Origin: Nocardia nova
GTDB lineage: Bacteria > Actinomycetota > Actinomycetes > Mycobacteriales > Mycobacteriaceae
Direction of reading: 5' to 3'
Length of the DNA: 64,000 nucleotides
NCBI RefSeq assembly: GCF_002933465.1
Contig: NZ_PSZE01000002.1
Location: 62,001-126,000, forward strand
Position numbers and translations under genes: made by a program. Of this stretch, positions 27,497 to 37,054 are shown one piece after another (the first letter of the stretch is position 1; the number at the start of each line of letters is the position of its first letter). Under the pieces are notes generated by a model. It saw only the letters and a program-made list of their open reading frames with translations. It ran no database searches and had not been told where the DNA came from.

Positions 27497-28105
27497 ATGG
27501 ACATCGATCAGCGTTACCGACAGAATGGTTCGACAACGATCACCGCTGCGGAGCTGGCTACCTTGCTGCACAAGTCTGCGGCCGGGGACGCCGAATCGTT
27601 TGCCGTCTTCTATCGCAGCACCAATGCCCGCCTGATGGCGCGGTTGACCGCTATTCTGCGTAGCCCCGGATTGGCTCAGGAAGTGAGCCAGGAGGTCTAT
27701 CTGCAGGCATGGGCCGCGGCCGGCGAATACGACGCTGGGCGGGCCAGCCCGATGGCCTGGCTGATGATGTTCGCGCACCGGCGGGCGGTCGACCGGGTGC
27801 GCTCGGAGCAATCGATGGCGGACCGGGAGCGTGCGTTCGGACGTGGTCAGTATCAGCCTGAATGCGATGTGGTGTTCGACGAGGTGACGCAGCGGCTGGA
27901 CGAGCGGTCGGTCGCGGGGGAGGTGCACCGGCTGGGTCATCGGCAGCGGGAGGCGATTCTGCTCGCGTTCTACGGTGGCCGCACCTATCCGGAGGTGGCG
28001 CAGGATCTGGGCATCCCGCTGCCTACGGCGAAGGCCCGCATCCGGGCCGGATTGAAAACGCTCGGTTCCAGGCTTTCCGAGAAGGCGCGCGACGAGACGG
28101 AGTGA
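27497..28105 (+). CDS. sigK: ECF sigma factor, SigK family
   Basis: Extracytoplasmic-function sigma factor of 202 residues. Region 2 contains SQEVYLQAWAAAGEYDAGRA and SPMAWLMMFAHRRAVDRVRS near residues 72-115. Region 4 contains GHRQREAILLAFYGGRTYPE and a helix-turn-helix with LPTAKARIRAGLKTLGSRL. SPMAWL-x-HRRAVDRVR is strongly SigK-like. In mycobacteria SigK is held by the membrane anti-sigma RskA encoded next to it; no rskA follows here, so control must be by another protein or by transcription. The copper box begins 30 nt after its stop. Confidence 0.85.
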   Translation: MDIDQRYRQNGSTTITAAELATLLHKSAAGDAESFAVFYRSTNARLMARLTAILRSPGLAQEVSQEVYLQAWAAAGEYDAGRASPMAWLMMFAHRRAVDRVRSEQSMADRERAFGRGQYQPECDVVFDEVTQRLDERSVAGEVHRLGHRQREAILLAFYGGRTYPEVAQDLGIPLPTAKARIRAGLKTLGSRLSEKARDETE

Positions 28106-28135
28106 GGGCGCCCGCTCCCGGCAGTTGGGTTTTCC

Positions 28136-28150
28136 TACCCCCTGGGGGTA
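28136..28150 (+). promoter_or_regulatory. copper-repressor-type operator (TACCCCCTGGGGGTA)
   Basis: A perfect 7+1+7 palindrome with the TACCC...GGGTA core of CsoR/RicR-family copper operators. It is upstream of lpqS-cysK2-MFS, an operon that belongs to the copper-responsive RicR regulon in M. tuberculosis. Copper induction here is therefore likely. No csoR or ricR gene is in the window. Confidence 0.65.
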
Positions 28151-28201
28151 TATTGCGAGGTGTTGTTGCGACGGCGACGCTCGTTAGGGAGTCGGTTATT
28201 G

Positions 28202-28229
28202 TCTACTATTTACGTACATAAGTAGTAGA
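28202..28229. promoter_or_regulatory. 28-bp AT-rich imperfect palindrome
   Basis: TCTACTATTTACGTAC pairs with the rest of the element (ends CTACT...AGTAG) with two mismatches across 14-bp arms. It lies between the copper box and lpqS and looks like a second operator. The regulator is unknown. The rest of 28230-28430 shows no gene. Confidence 0.4.
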
Positions 28230-28430
28230 TATCACCGACCCTATGGTAGCGGTCTCCAATGGTGGGACGGCTATCGTTTCGGTGTTCGGCAGCTCCGTGT
28301 GAAGGTGTTGTGCGGCAAAGACACTCGTGATGAGGAGGCTTGGGGTGGTGGATCGGTGTCCGACCCGGACCGTGGCCCGGCACCGTGCCTGTGCGCTGCT
28401 CCGGCCGCTCGAGCGGCGGGTGCGGATGCG

Positions 28431-28826
28431 GTGAGCATCGTGCTCCGGCCGCGGCGGGGTGTCGCGGCCATGATCTTCGTCTTCCTCCTCACTCTCCTCG
28501 CGCTGCATACCGATTGCGCGGTCGCCGACGCGGAGACGCCCGGCGCCGTCGCCTCGTCCGCAGCCGCGAAATCGCCGCTGGTTCACCTCGGTTCCCATCT
28601 GCCCGCTTGGGACCACTGCTGTGTGCACGACAGGCACGTCGTCCTGGACTCGGTGCTTCCGGCCGATCCGGCGAAACTCTGGCCACCAGGCCAGCTGTGG
28701 GCTGCGGTGGAGCCCATCACCGCCGCCTCGTGGCACCTTCTCCCGACCGCCGTGCGCGGACCGCCCGGCCCGCCACCACGCATCGGTCGCGACATTCTGA
28801 CGCATTTCGGTATCGCCCGCCGCTGA
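28431..28826 (+). CDS. lpqS: LpqS-family secreted copper-responsive protein
   Basis: About 131 residues with an N-terminal hydrophobic signal segment ([18 protein letters not shown]), then a short exported domain. The motif DHCCVHDRH near residue 62 is a Cys/His cluster suited to metal binding. The end [15 protein letters not shown] matches the C-terminus of mycobacterial LpqS (ARR ending). In M. tuberculosis lpqS is the first gene of the RicR-controlled lpqS-cysK2-Rv0849 operon, the same order as here. The lipobox is not canonical, so it may be a plain secreted or membrane-anchored protein. Start is uncertain: GTG 28431 or ATG 28470. Confidence 0.7.
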   Translation: MSIVLRPRRGVAAMIFVFLLTLLALHTDCAVADAETPGAVASSAAAKSPLVHLGSHLPAWDHCCVHDRHVVLDSVLPADPAKLWPPGQLWAAVEPITAASWHLLPTAVRGPPGPPPRIGRDILTHFGIARR

Positions 28827-28923
28827 TCGGTCAGCGACAGGCCGCCGGCCCATGCCGGCGGCCGGTGTCCGCTGCCCGCATCCGTACCGCCCGCACCGGG
28901 CGGAGATACCGAAAGCGACAGTC

Positions 28924-30033
28924 ATGGACGACATCGTGCTCGACCACCCCCAGCCGGTTCCGGCGGCACCGATCCCGGCGCAGCGCCCGCGCGGCCTCGT
29001 GGGCAATACGCCGGTGCTGTGGATCGGCGAACCGCTGAGCGGCCGCGGCCGCGGCTTCTGGGCCAAACTCGAAGGCGCCAATCCGGGCGGTATGAAAGAC
29101 CGCCCGGCGCTGCACATGGTGCGCTGCGCCGAATATCGCGGCGACCTGCGGCCGGGCGCGCGCATCGTCGAATCGTCCAGCGGCACCTTGGGATTGGGTC
29201 TCGCGCTGGCGGGGATGGTGCATGCGCATCCGGTGACCGTGGTCACCGACCCAGGCATGGAACCGATGGTGGTGCGACTGCTGCGGGCCTACGGCGCGCA
29301 GGTGGAGACGGTCACCGAACCGCATCCGGCCGGCGGCTGGCAACAGGCGCGCCGCGATCGCGTCGCGGCATTACTGGCCGCCGAACCGGAGGCCTGGAGC
29401 CCCGACCAGTACGGCAATCCCGACAATGTGGACGGCTACGAATCGCTGGCCCTGGAAATGGTGCAGCAATTGGGCCGCGTCGACGTCCTGGTGTGCGCGG
29501 TCGGGACCGGCGGACATTCCGCGGGCGTGGCCCGGGTGCTGCGCCGGAGCAATCCGCGGCTGCGATTGATCGGCGTCGATACCGTGTTCTCGACCATCTT
29601 CGGACAGCCGGCCGGGCCGCGCCTCATGCGCGGGCTGGGTTCGAGCATCCACCCCCGCAACGTCGACTACGCCGCCTTCGACGAAATCCATTGGGTAGCA
29701 CCGGCCGAGGCGGTGTGGGCCTGCCGGACGCTGGCCGCCACCCATCACGCCAGCGGCGGCTGGAGTGTCGGCGCGGTGGCGCTGGTGGCGGGCTGGGCCG
29801 CGCGCGTGCACGACACCGGCACCCGGGTCGCCGCCGTCTTTCCCGACGGGCCGCACCGCTACGCCGACACCGTCTACAACGACGCCTACTGCGACGAACA
29901 CGGCCTGCTCGATGCCGACCCGCCCGTCGAACCCGACACGATCGGCCATCCCGCCGAGCGAGCCGTGACCTCGTGGACTCGCTGCACCACCGTCGTCGAC
30001 CCCCGCACCCTCGACCCGGAGCCCGCCGCATGA
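28924..30033 (+). CDS. cysK2: CysK2-type PLP-dependent S-sulfocysteine synthase
   Basis: Fold-type II PLP enzyme of 369 residues. [14 protein letters not shown] near residues 50-63 carries the PLP-binding Lys, [12 protein letters not shown] near 84 binds substrate or phosphate, and [14 protein letters not shown] near 193 is the Gly-rich loop. These match M. tuberculosis CysK2, which makes S-sulfocysteine from O-phosphoserine and thiosulfate. S-sulfocysteine is thought to act in redox or metal signalling. ATG 28924 is chosen from family alignment. It overlaps the MFS start by 4 nt (ATGA) and follows lpqS by 97 nt, forming one operon under the copper box. Confidence 0.87.
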   Translation: MDDIVLDHPQPVPAAPIPAQRPRGLVGNTPVLWIGEPLSGRGRGFWAKLEGANPGGMKDRPALHMVRCAEYRGDLRPGARIVESSSGTLGLGLALAGMVHAHPVTVVTDPGMEPMVVRLLRAYGAQVETVTEPHPAGGWQQARRDRVAALLAAEPEAWSPDQYGNPDNVDGYESLALEMVQQLGRVDVLVCAVGTGGHSAGVARVLRRSNPRLRLIGVDTVFSTIFGQPAGPRLMRGLGSSIHPRNVDYAAFDEIHWVAPAEAVWACRTLAATHHASGGWSVGAVALVAGWAARVHDTGTRVAAVFPDGPHRYADTVYNDAYCDEHGLLDADPPVEPDTIGHPAERAVTSWTRCTTVVDPRTLDPEPAA

Positions 30034-31304
30034 GTGTCCTCGCCCGATTCCGTAGCTTCGACCCGGCGGCCCGGCTGCTGATGGTCAACCAGTTCGGCAT
30101 CAACCTGGGCTTCTACATGCTCATGCCGTACCTGGCCGGATATCTCGCCGGCCCGATCGGTCTGGCGGCGTGGGCGGTCGGGCTGGTGCTGGGCGTGCGC
30201 AATTTCTCCCAGCAGGGCATGTTCCTCGTCGGCGGCACGCTCGCCGACCGGCTCGGCTACAAACCGCTCATCGTGGCGGGTTGTCTGCTGCGCACCGCGG
30301 GATTCGCGCTGCTGATCTTCGCCACCTCCCTGCCGATGCTGCTGATCGCTTCGGCCGCAACGGGTTTCGCCGGTGCGCTGTTCAATCCGGCGGTGCGCGC
30401 GTACCTGGCCGCGGAGACCGGTGAACGCCGGGTCGAGGCGTTCGCGATCTTCAACATCTTCTATCAGGCCGGAATCCTCGTCGGGCCGCTGGCCGGACTC
30501 GCCCTGCTGGTCACCGACTTCCGGGTGACCGCCGCGGCCGCCGCCGTGGTCTTCGCGGTGCTGACGCTCGCGCAACTGTTCGCGCTGCCACCGCGGCGGG
30601 CGAGCGATCCCGCGGTGCGCACGACGGTGCTCCAGGATTGGCGGACCGTAGTGGCCAACCGGCGATTCCTGGCCTTCGCCGTCGCGATGATCGGTTCGTA
30701 TGTGCTGTCGTTCCAGGTCTATCTGGCGCTGCCGTTGCAGGCCGAATATCTGAGCTCCGACCACGCGCAGGCGTTGACCTCGGCGTTGTTCGTGGTGTCG
30801 GGGGTGGTCGCGGTGGCCGGGCAGTTGCGCATCACCGCATGGTTTCGCCGCCGGTGGGGGACCGGCCGCGGCCTCGTGGCCGGCATGGGCGTACTGGCCG
30901 CGTCCTTCCTGCCGCTGCTGCTGATACCAGGGCCGCGGCCGTTCGGCACGGTGGCTGCCGTTGCGGCGCTGCTGATTTCGGCGGCGATCCTCGCGGTCGG
31001 GACCGCGGCGGTCTTCCCGTTCGAAATGGACACGGTGGTCTCGCTCTCCGGCGGCACACTCGTGGCCACTCACTACGGGTTGTACAACACGGTGGTCGGA
31101 GTCGGGATCCTGACCGGCAACCTCGTCACCGGCGTGGTGGTGGATGCCGCGCGGTCGGCCGGACTCGACGCGCTGGTGTGGGGCGGCTTCGCCGCGATCG
31201 GGGCACTCGCGGCCGTCGCGCTGGCCGTGCTGGAGCGGACGTCACACGCGCAATCGGCTGGGGGAGAAGTGGTTTCGACGGAGTCGGTGCGCGAATCCGC
31301 CTGA
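30030..31304 (+). CDS. MFS transporter of the lpqS-cysK2 operon (Rv0849-like)
   Basis: Twelve-helix major facilitator of 424 residues in the inner membrane. The N-terminus reads [20 protein letters not shown], followed by the signature loop [17 protein letters not shown] between helices 2 and 3. The gene order matches M. tuberculosis lpqS-cysK2-Rv0849, and translation is coupled to cysK2 by the ATGA overlap. The substrate is unknown; export of a thiol or copper-related metabolite made by CysK2 is a reasonable guess. A perfect 16-bp hairpin ends the operon. Confidence 0.87.
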   Translation: MSVLARFRSFDPAARLLMVNQFGINLGFYMLMPYLAGYLAGPIGLAAWAVGLVLGVRNFSQQGMFLVGGTLADRLGYKPLIVAGCLLRTAGFALLIFATSLPMLLIASAATGFAGALFNPAVRAYLAAETGERRVEAFAIFNIFYQAGILVGPLAGLALLVTDFRVTAAAAAVVFAVLTLAQLFALPPRRASDPAVRTTVLQDWRTVVANRRFLAFAVAMIGSYVLSFQVYLALPLQAEYLSSDHAQALTSALFVVSGVVAVAGQLRITAWFRRRWGTGRGLVAGMGVLAASFLPLLLIPGPRPFGTVAAVAALLISAAILAVGTAAVFPFEMDTVVSLSGGTLVATHYGLYNTVVGVGILTGNLVTGVVVDAARSAGLDALVWGGFAAIGALAAVALAVLERTSHAQSAGGEVVSTESVRESA

Positions 31305-31314
31305 TCGGTGGTGG

Positions 31315-31348
31315 CCGGTACTCGTCCGCGGCCGCGGACGAGTACCGG
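31315..31348. terminator. bidirectional terminator
   Basis: Perfect 16-bp stem (31315-31330 with 31333-31348) and 2-nt centre, between the MFS gene (+) and the deazaflavin reductase (-). Confidence 0.85.
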
Positions 31349-31353
31349 ACAGA

Positions 31354-31773
31354 TCATGCGCGTCGCAGTTCCAGCACCGGAATGGTGCGGATGCCTTCCG
31401 TTTTGCGGGCGTAGCCGGCGAATCCGGGATAGCGGCGGGCCTGTTCGGCGAAGATCTGGTCGCGGCGTTCACCGGTCACTTCGGTCACCGACACCGGGTA
31501 TCGGTCGGTGCCGCGTTCGATCTCGGCCGTCCCGGCGGTGATCAGATTGTAGTACCAGTCCGGATTGGTCGGAGCCCCGGCCTTGGACGCGAAAACATAG
31601 ACGGCGTCAGGGTTCTCGTCGTCGGCCAGGTACATCATCGGTGCCACCAGCTCGCGGCCGGATTTGCGGCCGCGGTGATGCACCAGCACCATCGGTGCGC
31701 CCTCGAAATCACCGCCGACGCGGCCCTCGTTGGCTCGAAATTCCTCGATGATCGCGGTATTCCAATCGCTCAT
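31354..31773 (-). CDS. F420-dependent nitroreductase/quinone reductase (Ddn family)
   Basis: Deazaflavin-dependent split-barrel reductase of 139 residues. MVLVHHRGRKSGRELVAPMM near residues 28-47 and NPDWYYNLITAG near 70-81 are Ddn/FDOR-A hallmarks. Members reduce quinones or nitroaromatics with F420H2 at the membrane. Single gene; the next plus-strand gene starts 133 nt beyond its start codon. Confidence 0.88.
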   Translation of the reverse strand: MSDWNTAIIEEFRANEGRVGGDFEGAPMVLVHHRGRKSGRELVAPMMYLADDENPDAVYVFASKAGAPTNPDWYYNLITAGTAEIERGTDRYPVSVTEVTGERRDQIFAEQARRYPGFAGYARKTEGIRTIPVLELRRA

Positions 31774-31905
31774 GACCTACATTCTGCTGTCGAACGCGTG
31801 GCCGGGACGGGAGGCGCGCACGTGCAAAGACCGGGAACGCGCGGTATGCGATGATCGGTCCGGTGTTCGTGATCCGATTCGTGGCGGCCGCCACCGCGCG
31901 GTGCC

Positions 31906-34018
31906 ATGGCTGAGTTGTACGGGCGCGCGGCCGATACCACGGCGATCGCCGCCCTGCTGGACCGGGCCCGCGCAGGGGAGAGCGGCTGGCTGGTGCTGCG
32001 CGGCGAACCCGGAATCGGTAAAACCGCCCTGCTCGATCACGCCGCCGATCTCAGCGGCGACCTGCGGGTGCTGCGCGGCGCGGGGGTGGAAATCGAGGCC
32101 GAACTTCCGTTCGCCGGATTGCAGTTGCTACTGCGGCCGGCGCTGGCACATCTGCCTGCCCTGCCGGTGCGCCAGCGGGCGGCGCTGGAGGCGGCACTGC
32201 GACTCGGCGACGATCCCGGCGGTGATGCGATGCTGGTCGGCTTGGCGGTGTTGTCGCTGCTCACCGAATACGCCGGCGATACCGGGCTGGTCTGCCTGAT
32301 CGACGACGCGCAATGGCTCGACCGTGCCTCATTGGACACGATCCTGTTCGCCGCCCGGCGGTTGCACGCCGAGGGGGTCGTGATCATCCTCGCCGCCCGC
32401 GACGGTGCCGCATTCGCCCGGGCTGCCGATCTGCCCGAACGCCGCATCGCCGGCCTCGACGCCGACGCCGCGGCCGCGCTGCTGGACCGTCGCGAACTGC
32501 CCGCCGGCGTACGCCGGCAGGTCCTGGCCGAGGCGCAGGGCAATCCGCTGGCATTGCTCGAATTGGCCGCCGCCACCCGCGGCGAACGTCCCGGTGCGGC
32601 CCATCCGGCCGCGCTGACGTTGACCGATCGACTGCAGCTGGCCTTCCACGGCCAGGTCAGCCGGATGCCGAAGTCGACGCAGGACGTGCTGCTGATCGTC
32701 GCCGCCGAGGAGTCCGGCGAATTGTCGGCGGTCTTGCGCGCCGCGGCGGCCGTCGGCGCCGGAATCGACGATCTGGCCCCGGCCGAGGAGGCAGGACTGC
32801 TGGTGCGCGGCGAGACGGCGGAGACGATCGCCTTCCGCCATCCGCTGATCCGGGCCGCCGTGTACCAGCGGGCCCCCTGGGGCAGCGAGTGGCCGCGCAT
32901 CGCGCGCTGGCGGCGGCGCTGGACGGTCCCGCCGACGCCGACCGCCGCGCCTGGCACGCGGCCGCCGCGGCCACCGGACCGGATACGGAAGTCGCTGCGG
33001 CCCTGGAGGATACGGCCGCGCGTGCGCTCGCCCGCAGTGGCCACGAGGCGGCCGCCGTGGCCTACGAACGCGCCGCCCGGCTCACCACGGACCCCGGACC
33101 GCGCGCGCACCGGGAGGCGCTGGCCGCCCAATCCGCCTTGAACGCGGGCGATCTGGAGCGTGCCGCCGGGCTCGCCCGCCGTGCGGCCGGCACTGCTGCT
33201 CGTCGCCCTCGGCGGCATGAATATACGCGCAGTACGCAGAGGCGGGGCTCGCCGACAGCACACCGGGTTCCGCCTCGCCCGGTGCGGCGTGGGCGCAGTG
33301 GTCGCTGGGTTTGCTCGAACTGGGTTCGGGCCGAGCCGAATCCGCGCTGTCACGTTTCGAGCGGCTGACCCGGGACCCGCTGCGCCATCACCTGTGCGCG
33401 ATGCGCTCGATACCCGATCTGGTCGAGGCCGCGGTGCGGGTCGGCGCCGCCGACCGGGCCGAACCTCACGCCGATCGGCTCGCCGACTGGGCCACGGCGG
33501 TGCGGCAGCCGTGGGCCGAGGCGCTCGTCTTGCGTTGCCGCGCACTGCTGGCCGACGACGACCGCGCCGAGGCGCACTACACGCGGGCGCTGCATCTGCA
33601 CGACCGCGAGGCCCGTCCGGTCGAATACGCCCGCACCGCGCAACTCTACGGCGCGTGGTTGCGCCGCGCCCGCCGCAAGAGCGAGGCGCGAACGGTGCTG
33701 ACCGAGGCGCTGGACATGTTCGAGCGAATCGGCATGCGCCCCTGGGCCGAACGCGCCCGCACCGAACTCGTCGCGACCGGCGCGGCACCGGGCGGGGCCG
33801 GCGCACAACCGGATTCGCGGCCGCGCGCGGTGACGGGTCTCACCCCGCAGGAGTTGCAGATCGCTCGCCTCGCCGCCCAGGGCCTGTCCAATCGCGATAT
33901 CGCCGCCCAGTTGTTCCTCAGTCACCGCACCGTCGGCTACCACCTCTACAAGGCGTACCCGAAACTCGGAGTGACCTCGCGCGGCGAGCTGAAAACCATT
34001 GCGGATCAACTGCATTGA
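31906..34018 (+). pseudogene. large LuxR-family (LAL-type) ATPase regulator with two frameshifts
   Basis: Transcription activator of about 704 residues if restored. The N-terminal ATPase has Walker A GEPGIGKTALLDH near residues 36-48 and Walker B VCLIDDAQWLDRAS near 128. The middle is a helical-repeat sensor region. The C-terminal LuxR helix-turn-helix reads LTPQELQIARLAAQGLSNRD and HRTVGYHLYKAYPKLGV. Reading needs a -1 shift near 32870-32890, in a C/G-run (GGGCCCCCTGGGG), and another near 33185-33230. Both are single-base deletions, while the protein sequence is otherwise well preserved. So it is either recently broken or an assembly artefact. Its trigger is unknown. Confidence 0.75.
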
Positions 34019-34061
34019 CAGATGCCGACATGCCGGAGCCTCCGGTGGCGACACCGGGGGC

Positions 34062-34167
34062 TGACGATGAAGAAGTGCAATGTGGCCATGAAGATCCCGG
34101 TCGGCAGGACGAGCAGGGTGGCCCGTGCCGGTGGTGGGCTCGCCGGGCGGGTGCCGTGGGCGAGCAT
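34062..34167 (-). pseudogene. MFS transporter N-terminal relic
   Basis: ATG 34167 on the minus strand starts a frame reading PARATLLVLPTGIFMATLHF and FFIV, the first helix of a DHA2-like MFS exporter. It stops being transporter-like after about 34 codons, close to the 3' end of the LuxR gene. Probably a transporter gene cut by deletion. Confidence 0.35.
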
Positions 34168-34223
34168 GGTAGGTGTGGACAAGGGTGTTCCTCGGGATTG
34201 TGCTGCGGAACAACGGTGTTCGC

Positions 34224-35038
34224 TCATCCCTTGACGAATTCCAGGAGATCGTTGTTGAACTCGGCGGCGTGCGAGGTGTAGAGGCCGTGACCGGCGGTCG
34301 GGTATTCCTTGTAGACGGCTTTCGGCATCAGTTCGGCGGTGCGCCGGCCGGTGACCTCGGCCGGCGCGGAGAAATCCAGGCCGCCGTGCACGATGAGCGT
34401 GGGAACCGTGACGCCGCGCAACGCTTCCCGGTTGTCGCAGTGGAAGACCGCCTGCTGCATGTGCAGCGTCGCCCACGGCGCGGTCGACAGGCACTGACGG
34501 TAGGTGATGTCGACCTGTTCCGGCGAGACGTCCGGGTTGAGGTGGGTGTTGAAGTAGATCTGCGACTGGCGAGCCAGCCACCGGCCGCGATCGGTGCGCA
34601 CACTGTCCAGCAGCGCGTCGAGCATGGCCTCCGGGATGCCGCCGGGGTTGTCGTCGGTGGCCTTCATGAAGGGCAGGATCGCCGCGAGGAAAACTACTCG
34701 GGCAACGCGGCTTTCGCCGTGGCGGGCCAGATACCGGGCGATCTCCGCGCCGCCGGTGGAGTGGCCGACCAGGGTGGCGCCGCGCAGGTCGAGATGGTCG
34801 AGCAGGGCGCCGAGATCATCGGCGGTGGTGTCGATGTCGTAGCCGGTGGACGGGCGATCCGAGCGCCCGTGGCCGCGCCGGTCCAGGGCGATGCAGCGGT
34901 AGCCACGGTGGTGAAGTACGGAATCTGGTACTCCCACATCTCGGTGTTGAGCATGGCGCCGGCGACGAAGACGATCGGCTCGCCCGTGCCGTAGTCCGCG
35001 TAGGCGAGGGTGGTTCCATCGGTGGTGGTGAAGTACAT
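34224..35038 (-). pseudogene. alpha/beta hydrolase (haloperoxidase/esterase-like), one frameshift
   Basis: From ATG 35038 the N-terminus reads FTTTDGTTLAYADYGTGEPI and AMLNTEMWEYQIPYF. A single missing base near 34917 is needed to continue HRGYRCIALDRRGHGRSDRP, the nucleophile elbow GHSTGG, VHGGLDFSAP with the acid, and the final TAGHGLYTSH with the His. Restored length is about 271 residues, normal for the non-haem chloroperoxidase/arylesterase branch. AAAGGA lies upstream of the start. The SnoaL-like gene follows upstream on the same strand. Confidence 0.75.
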
Positions 35039-35081
35039 GACCGGTCCTTTGCGGGGAGAAGTGTCGGGTGTCGGGAGGGGA

Positions 35082-35450
35082 TCAGGCGCCGGTGGGCACC
35101 TTGTCGAGGAAGCCCAGGATCTGGCGGATGCGGCGGTCGTCACCGAGCACGGCGACATCGAAGCCGATCACCAGCGGCTCCTCGCCCGGCCGGCCCAGCT
35201 GCCAGGTGAAGCGGGCGATGCCGTGGTGGCTGTCGATCGGGCCGCCGAGACGGAAGTCCACGCCGGCGAACTGCTGCTGGACCGCGGCGACGGTCGCGTC
35301 GAGACCGGCGTGACCGCGCACCGATACCAGCGGATCGGTGTATTCGGCGTCGTCGGTGAGCAGGTCGGCGATCTGCGCGGCGCGGGCGGCGGGATCGGTC
35401 TCGTTCCAGACGGCGAGGTAGCGTTCGACCAGGTCGTTGATGTCGCTCAC
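35082..35450 (-). CDS. SnoaL-like / NTF2-fold protein
   Basis: A 122-residue protein, DINDLVERYLAVWNETDPAA at the start, then LTDDAEYTDPLVSVRGHAGL, a common nuclear-transport-factor-2-like fold with a polar pocket. Such proteins act as small isomerases, cyclases or binding proteins; no specific reaction is implied. GTG 35450 is preceded by AAGGAG. The truncated FAD-oxidoreductase frame runs straight into this gene without a stop, so a longer fusion product is also possible. It precedes the hydrolase gene by 43 nt on the same strand. Confidence 0.7.
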   Translation of the reverse strand: MSDINDLVERYLAVWNETDPAARAAQIADLLTDDAEYTDPLVSVRGHAGLDATVAAVQQQFAGVDFRLGGPIDSHHGIARFTWQLGRPGEEPLVIGFDVAVLGDDRRIRQILGFLDKVPTGA

Positions 35451-36134
35451 GGGATTCTCCTTCGTGGTGGTGACGTTGCGACCACAAAGCCGGACGTGCG
35501 CGGACACCTGGACCGGCAGGGCGAGGCCCAGCGTCCCGGCCAGCGGTGCGGTACCGCGGCCCGCGCAGACGACGACGCTGCCGAATTCCGAACAGGCTGT
35601 GCCGGTGCGTAATTCGACGGTCCCGGCTGCGGTGTGCCGCAGCGTGAGGACGTGGTCGGTGACCAGCGCGTCGCGCAACCGATCGGTGAGAGCGTCGATC
35701 GCGGCGACGGTGCGGATGGAGCCGCCGGTCGCGTCCAGCATGGCCGGGCCGTCGTAGTCGGCCAGCGGTGGCAGCCGCATCGCGAGCTCCTCGGTGTCGA
35801 TACCGCGGGCATCGACACCGGGGGTCCGCCGCAGGAACTCCAGCTTGTCCGCCACGCCGTCCCCGAGCGCGACCGCTCCGTCCTCCGAAATCAGTTCGGT
35901 GCCGAAGTCGCTTTCCCACTCGCGCCAGCTTCGACGGGCGGCCACCGCCATCTCGACCAGCCGGGGATCGGTGTGCGCGTGGCGGAAGATCCGGGAATGA
36001 CCGGCCGATTGACCGCCGCCGGGCCGGGCCGACTCGTACACGGTGACCGAGAGCCCGGCCCGGCGTAGCGCGTGAGCCGTGGCCAGGCCCACGATTCCGG
36101 CTCCGACCACGGCGACATCGGTTGTGGCACCCAT
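35451..36134 (-). pseudogene. FAD-dependent (DAO-type) oxidoreductase, 3'-truncated and fused in frame to SnoaL gene
   Basis: ATG 36134 begins DVAVVGAGIVGLATAHALRR, the GxGxxG dinucleotide-binding motif of glycine-oxidase/D-amino-acid-oxidase-type flavoenzymes. ARPGGGQSAGHSRIFRHAH and AAGTVELRTG follow. The typical ending SAHVRL is cut at about residue 217 of the usual 370. No stop codon occurs before the SnoaL GTG, so the ORF continues in frame to 35082 (350 residues in total). The substrate domain and FAD-binding C-terminus are missing, so oxidase activity is unlikely. Confidence 0.65.
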
Positions 36135-36198
36135 CTCCGCGGACTGCCCGCCCCCGCGCTGCGCAATCCGGGCAGGGCACCGACCGGTGCACGGGGAG

Positions 36199-36969
36199 TC
36201 AGTATCCGGCGAGCAGCGCGCGGAGCCGGCCCAGTTCCTCGGGGCCCGCGCTGCTGTGCCAGCGCGTCGGATCGGCGGGCCGGCGGCCCCACAGGAACAG
36301 CGCGCGCACGGCCGGATCGCTTTCCACGGTCGCCTGCCCGTGCGGCGGCACCAACTCGATGGAGTTGCCGTCCGGAGCGGCGACGACCAGGACGTCGTCG
36401 GTGCCCGGTGCGCGCAATCGGCCCTCGATGCGGCCCTCGGGACCGAAATCGATGTCCCTGCTGCCGCGCGCGAGCAACGGGAGGCCGACATCGCGCACAC
36501 TGTGGCGAGTTATCCACGGCTGCATGAGCATATCGATCGCCGTCGCGTCGTCGCCGGTCATATCCCAGCGGTGCAGCACCATCTCCTGGCGCATGTGCTC
36601 GAGGAAGAAGTCGGGGGCGACGGTTCGCCCGGTCCAGCCGATCGCCTCGAGCGGAGACAGCGTGTCGATCAGCTCCGCGGTCTCGACGAGTTGTTCGCAC
36701 CGGTCCACGAACGCAGCCCACAACTCGGCGTCCGGCATCGCGCGGTAGGGCGCCTCCCGCTCCTCGAAACCACGGGTCGGCACCGGACTGCCCGCCGCAT
36801 GGGCGGCGAGTACCCGCGCGAGCTCCTCGGCATTGCCGGTGTTGTGGATCAGGACATCGCGTACGGTCCAGCCCTCGCACCAGGTGCCCGCGTCGGGCCG
36901 GCGCGACTGTACGGCGTGGGCGAAGGCCTCCCATTCCGGCAACGCCTCGGCGGCAGTGTGTGAAACCAT
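36199..36969 (-). CDS. mycothiol-dependent maleylpyruvate-isomerase-family protein (DinB fold)
   Basis: MDMPI/DinB four-helix protein of 256 residues with a C-terminal SCP2-like region. The N-terminus contains PDAGTWCEGWTVRDVLIHNT with the metal-binding His, and LEHMRQEMVLHRWDMTG has the paired His of the helical site. Family members bind a divalent metal and use mycothiol, the actinobacterial thiol. The reaction is not predictable. ATG 36969 is chosen because GGAGGAG lies 6 nt upstream; ATG 36975 and 37035 are alternatives. Stands before the truncated flavoenzyme on the same strand. Confidence 0.8.
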   Translation of the reverse strand: MVSHTAAEALPEWEAFAHAVQSRRPDAGTWCEGWTVRDVLIHNTGNAEELARVLAAHAAGSPVPTRGFEEREAPYRAMPDAELWAAFVDRCEQLVETAELIDTLSPLEAIGWTGRTVAPDFFLEHMRQEMVLHRWDMTGDDATAIDMLMQPWITRHSVRDVGLPLLARGSRDIDFGPEGRIEGRLRAPGTDDVLVVAAPDGNSIELVPPHGQATVESDPAVRALFLWGRRPADPTRWHSSAGPEELGRLRALLAGY

Positions 36970-37054
36970 CGGCATCTCCTCCGACCGGGCCTTCGTCGCC
37001 CGGTTGTCGCGGCGGGTCCGTTCTGATTCGGGCATACCCCGCCGCTGCCGGATC

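Noticed and set aside
28129..28151. SigF promoter (GTTT...GGGTAT) overlapping the copper box
   Set aside because: The spacer is only 13 nt, and the GGGTAT belongs to the copper palindrome; copper control explains it better.
29019..31304. A 761-codon plus-strand frame across cysK2 and the MFS gene
   Set aside because: The first part is an out-of-frame read of cysK2; only the last 424 codons, from ATG 30030, are coding.
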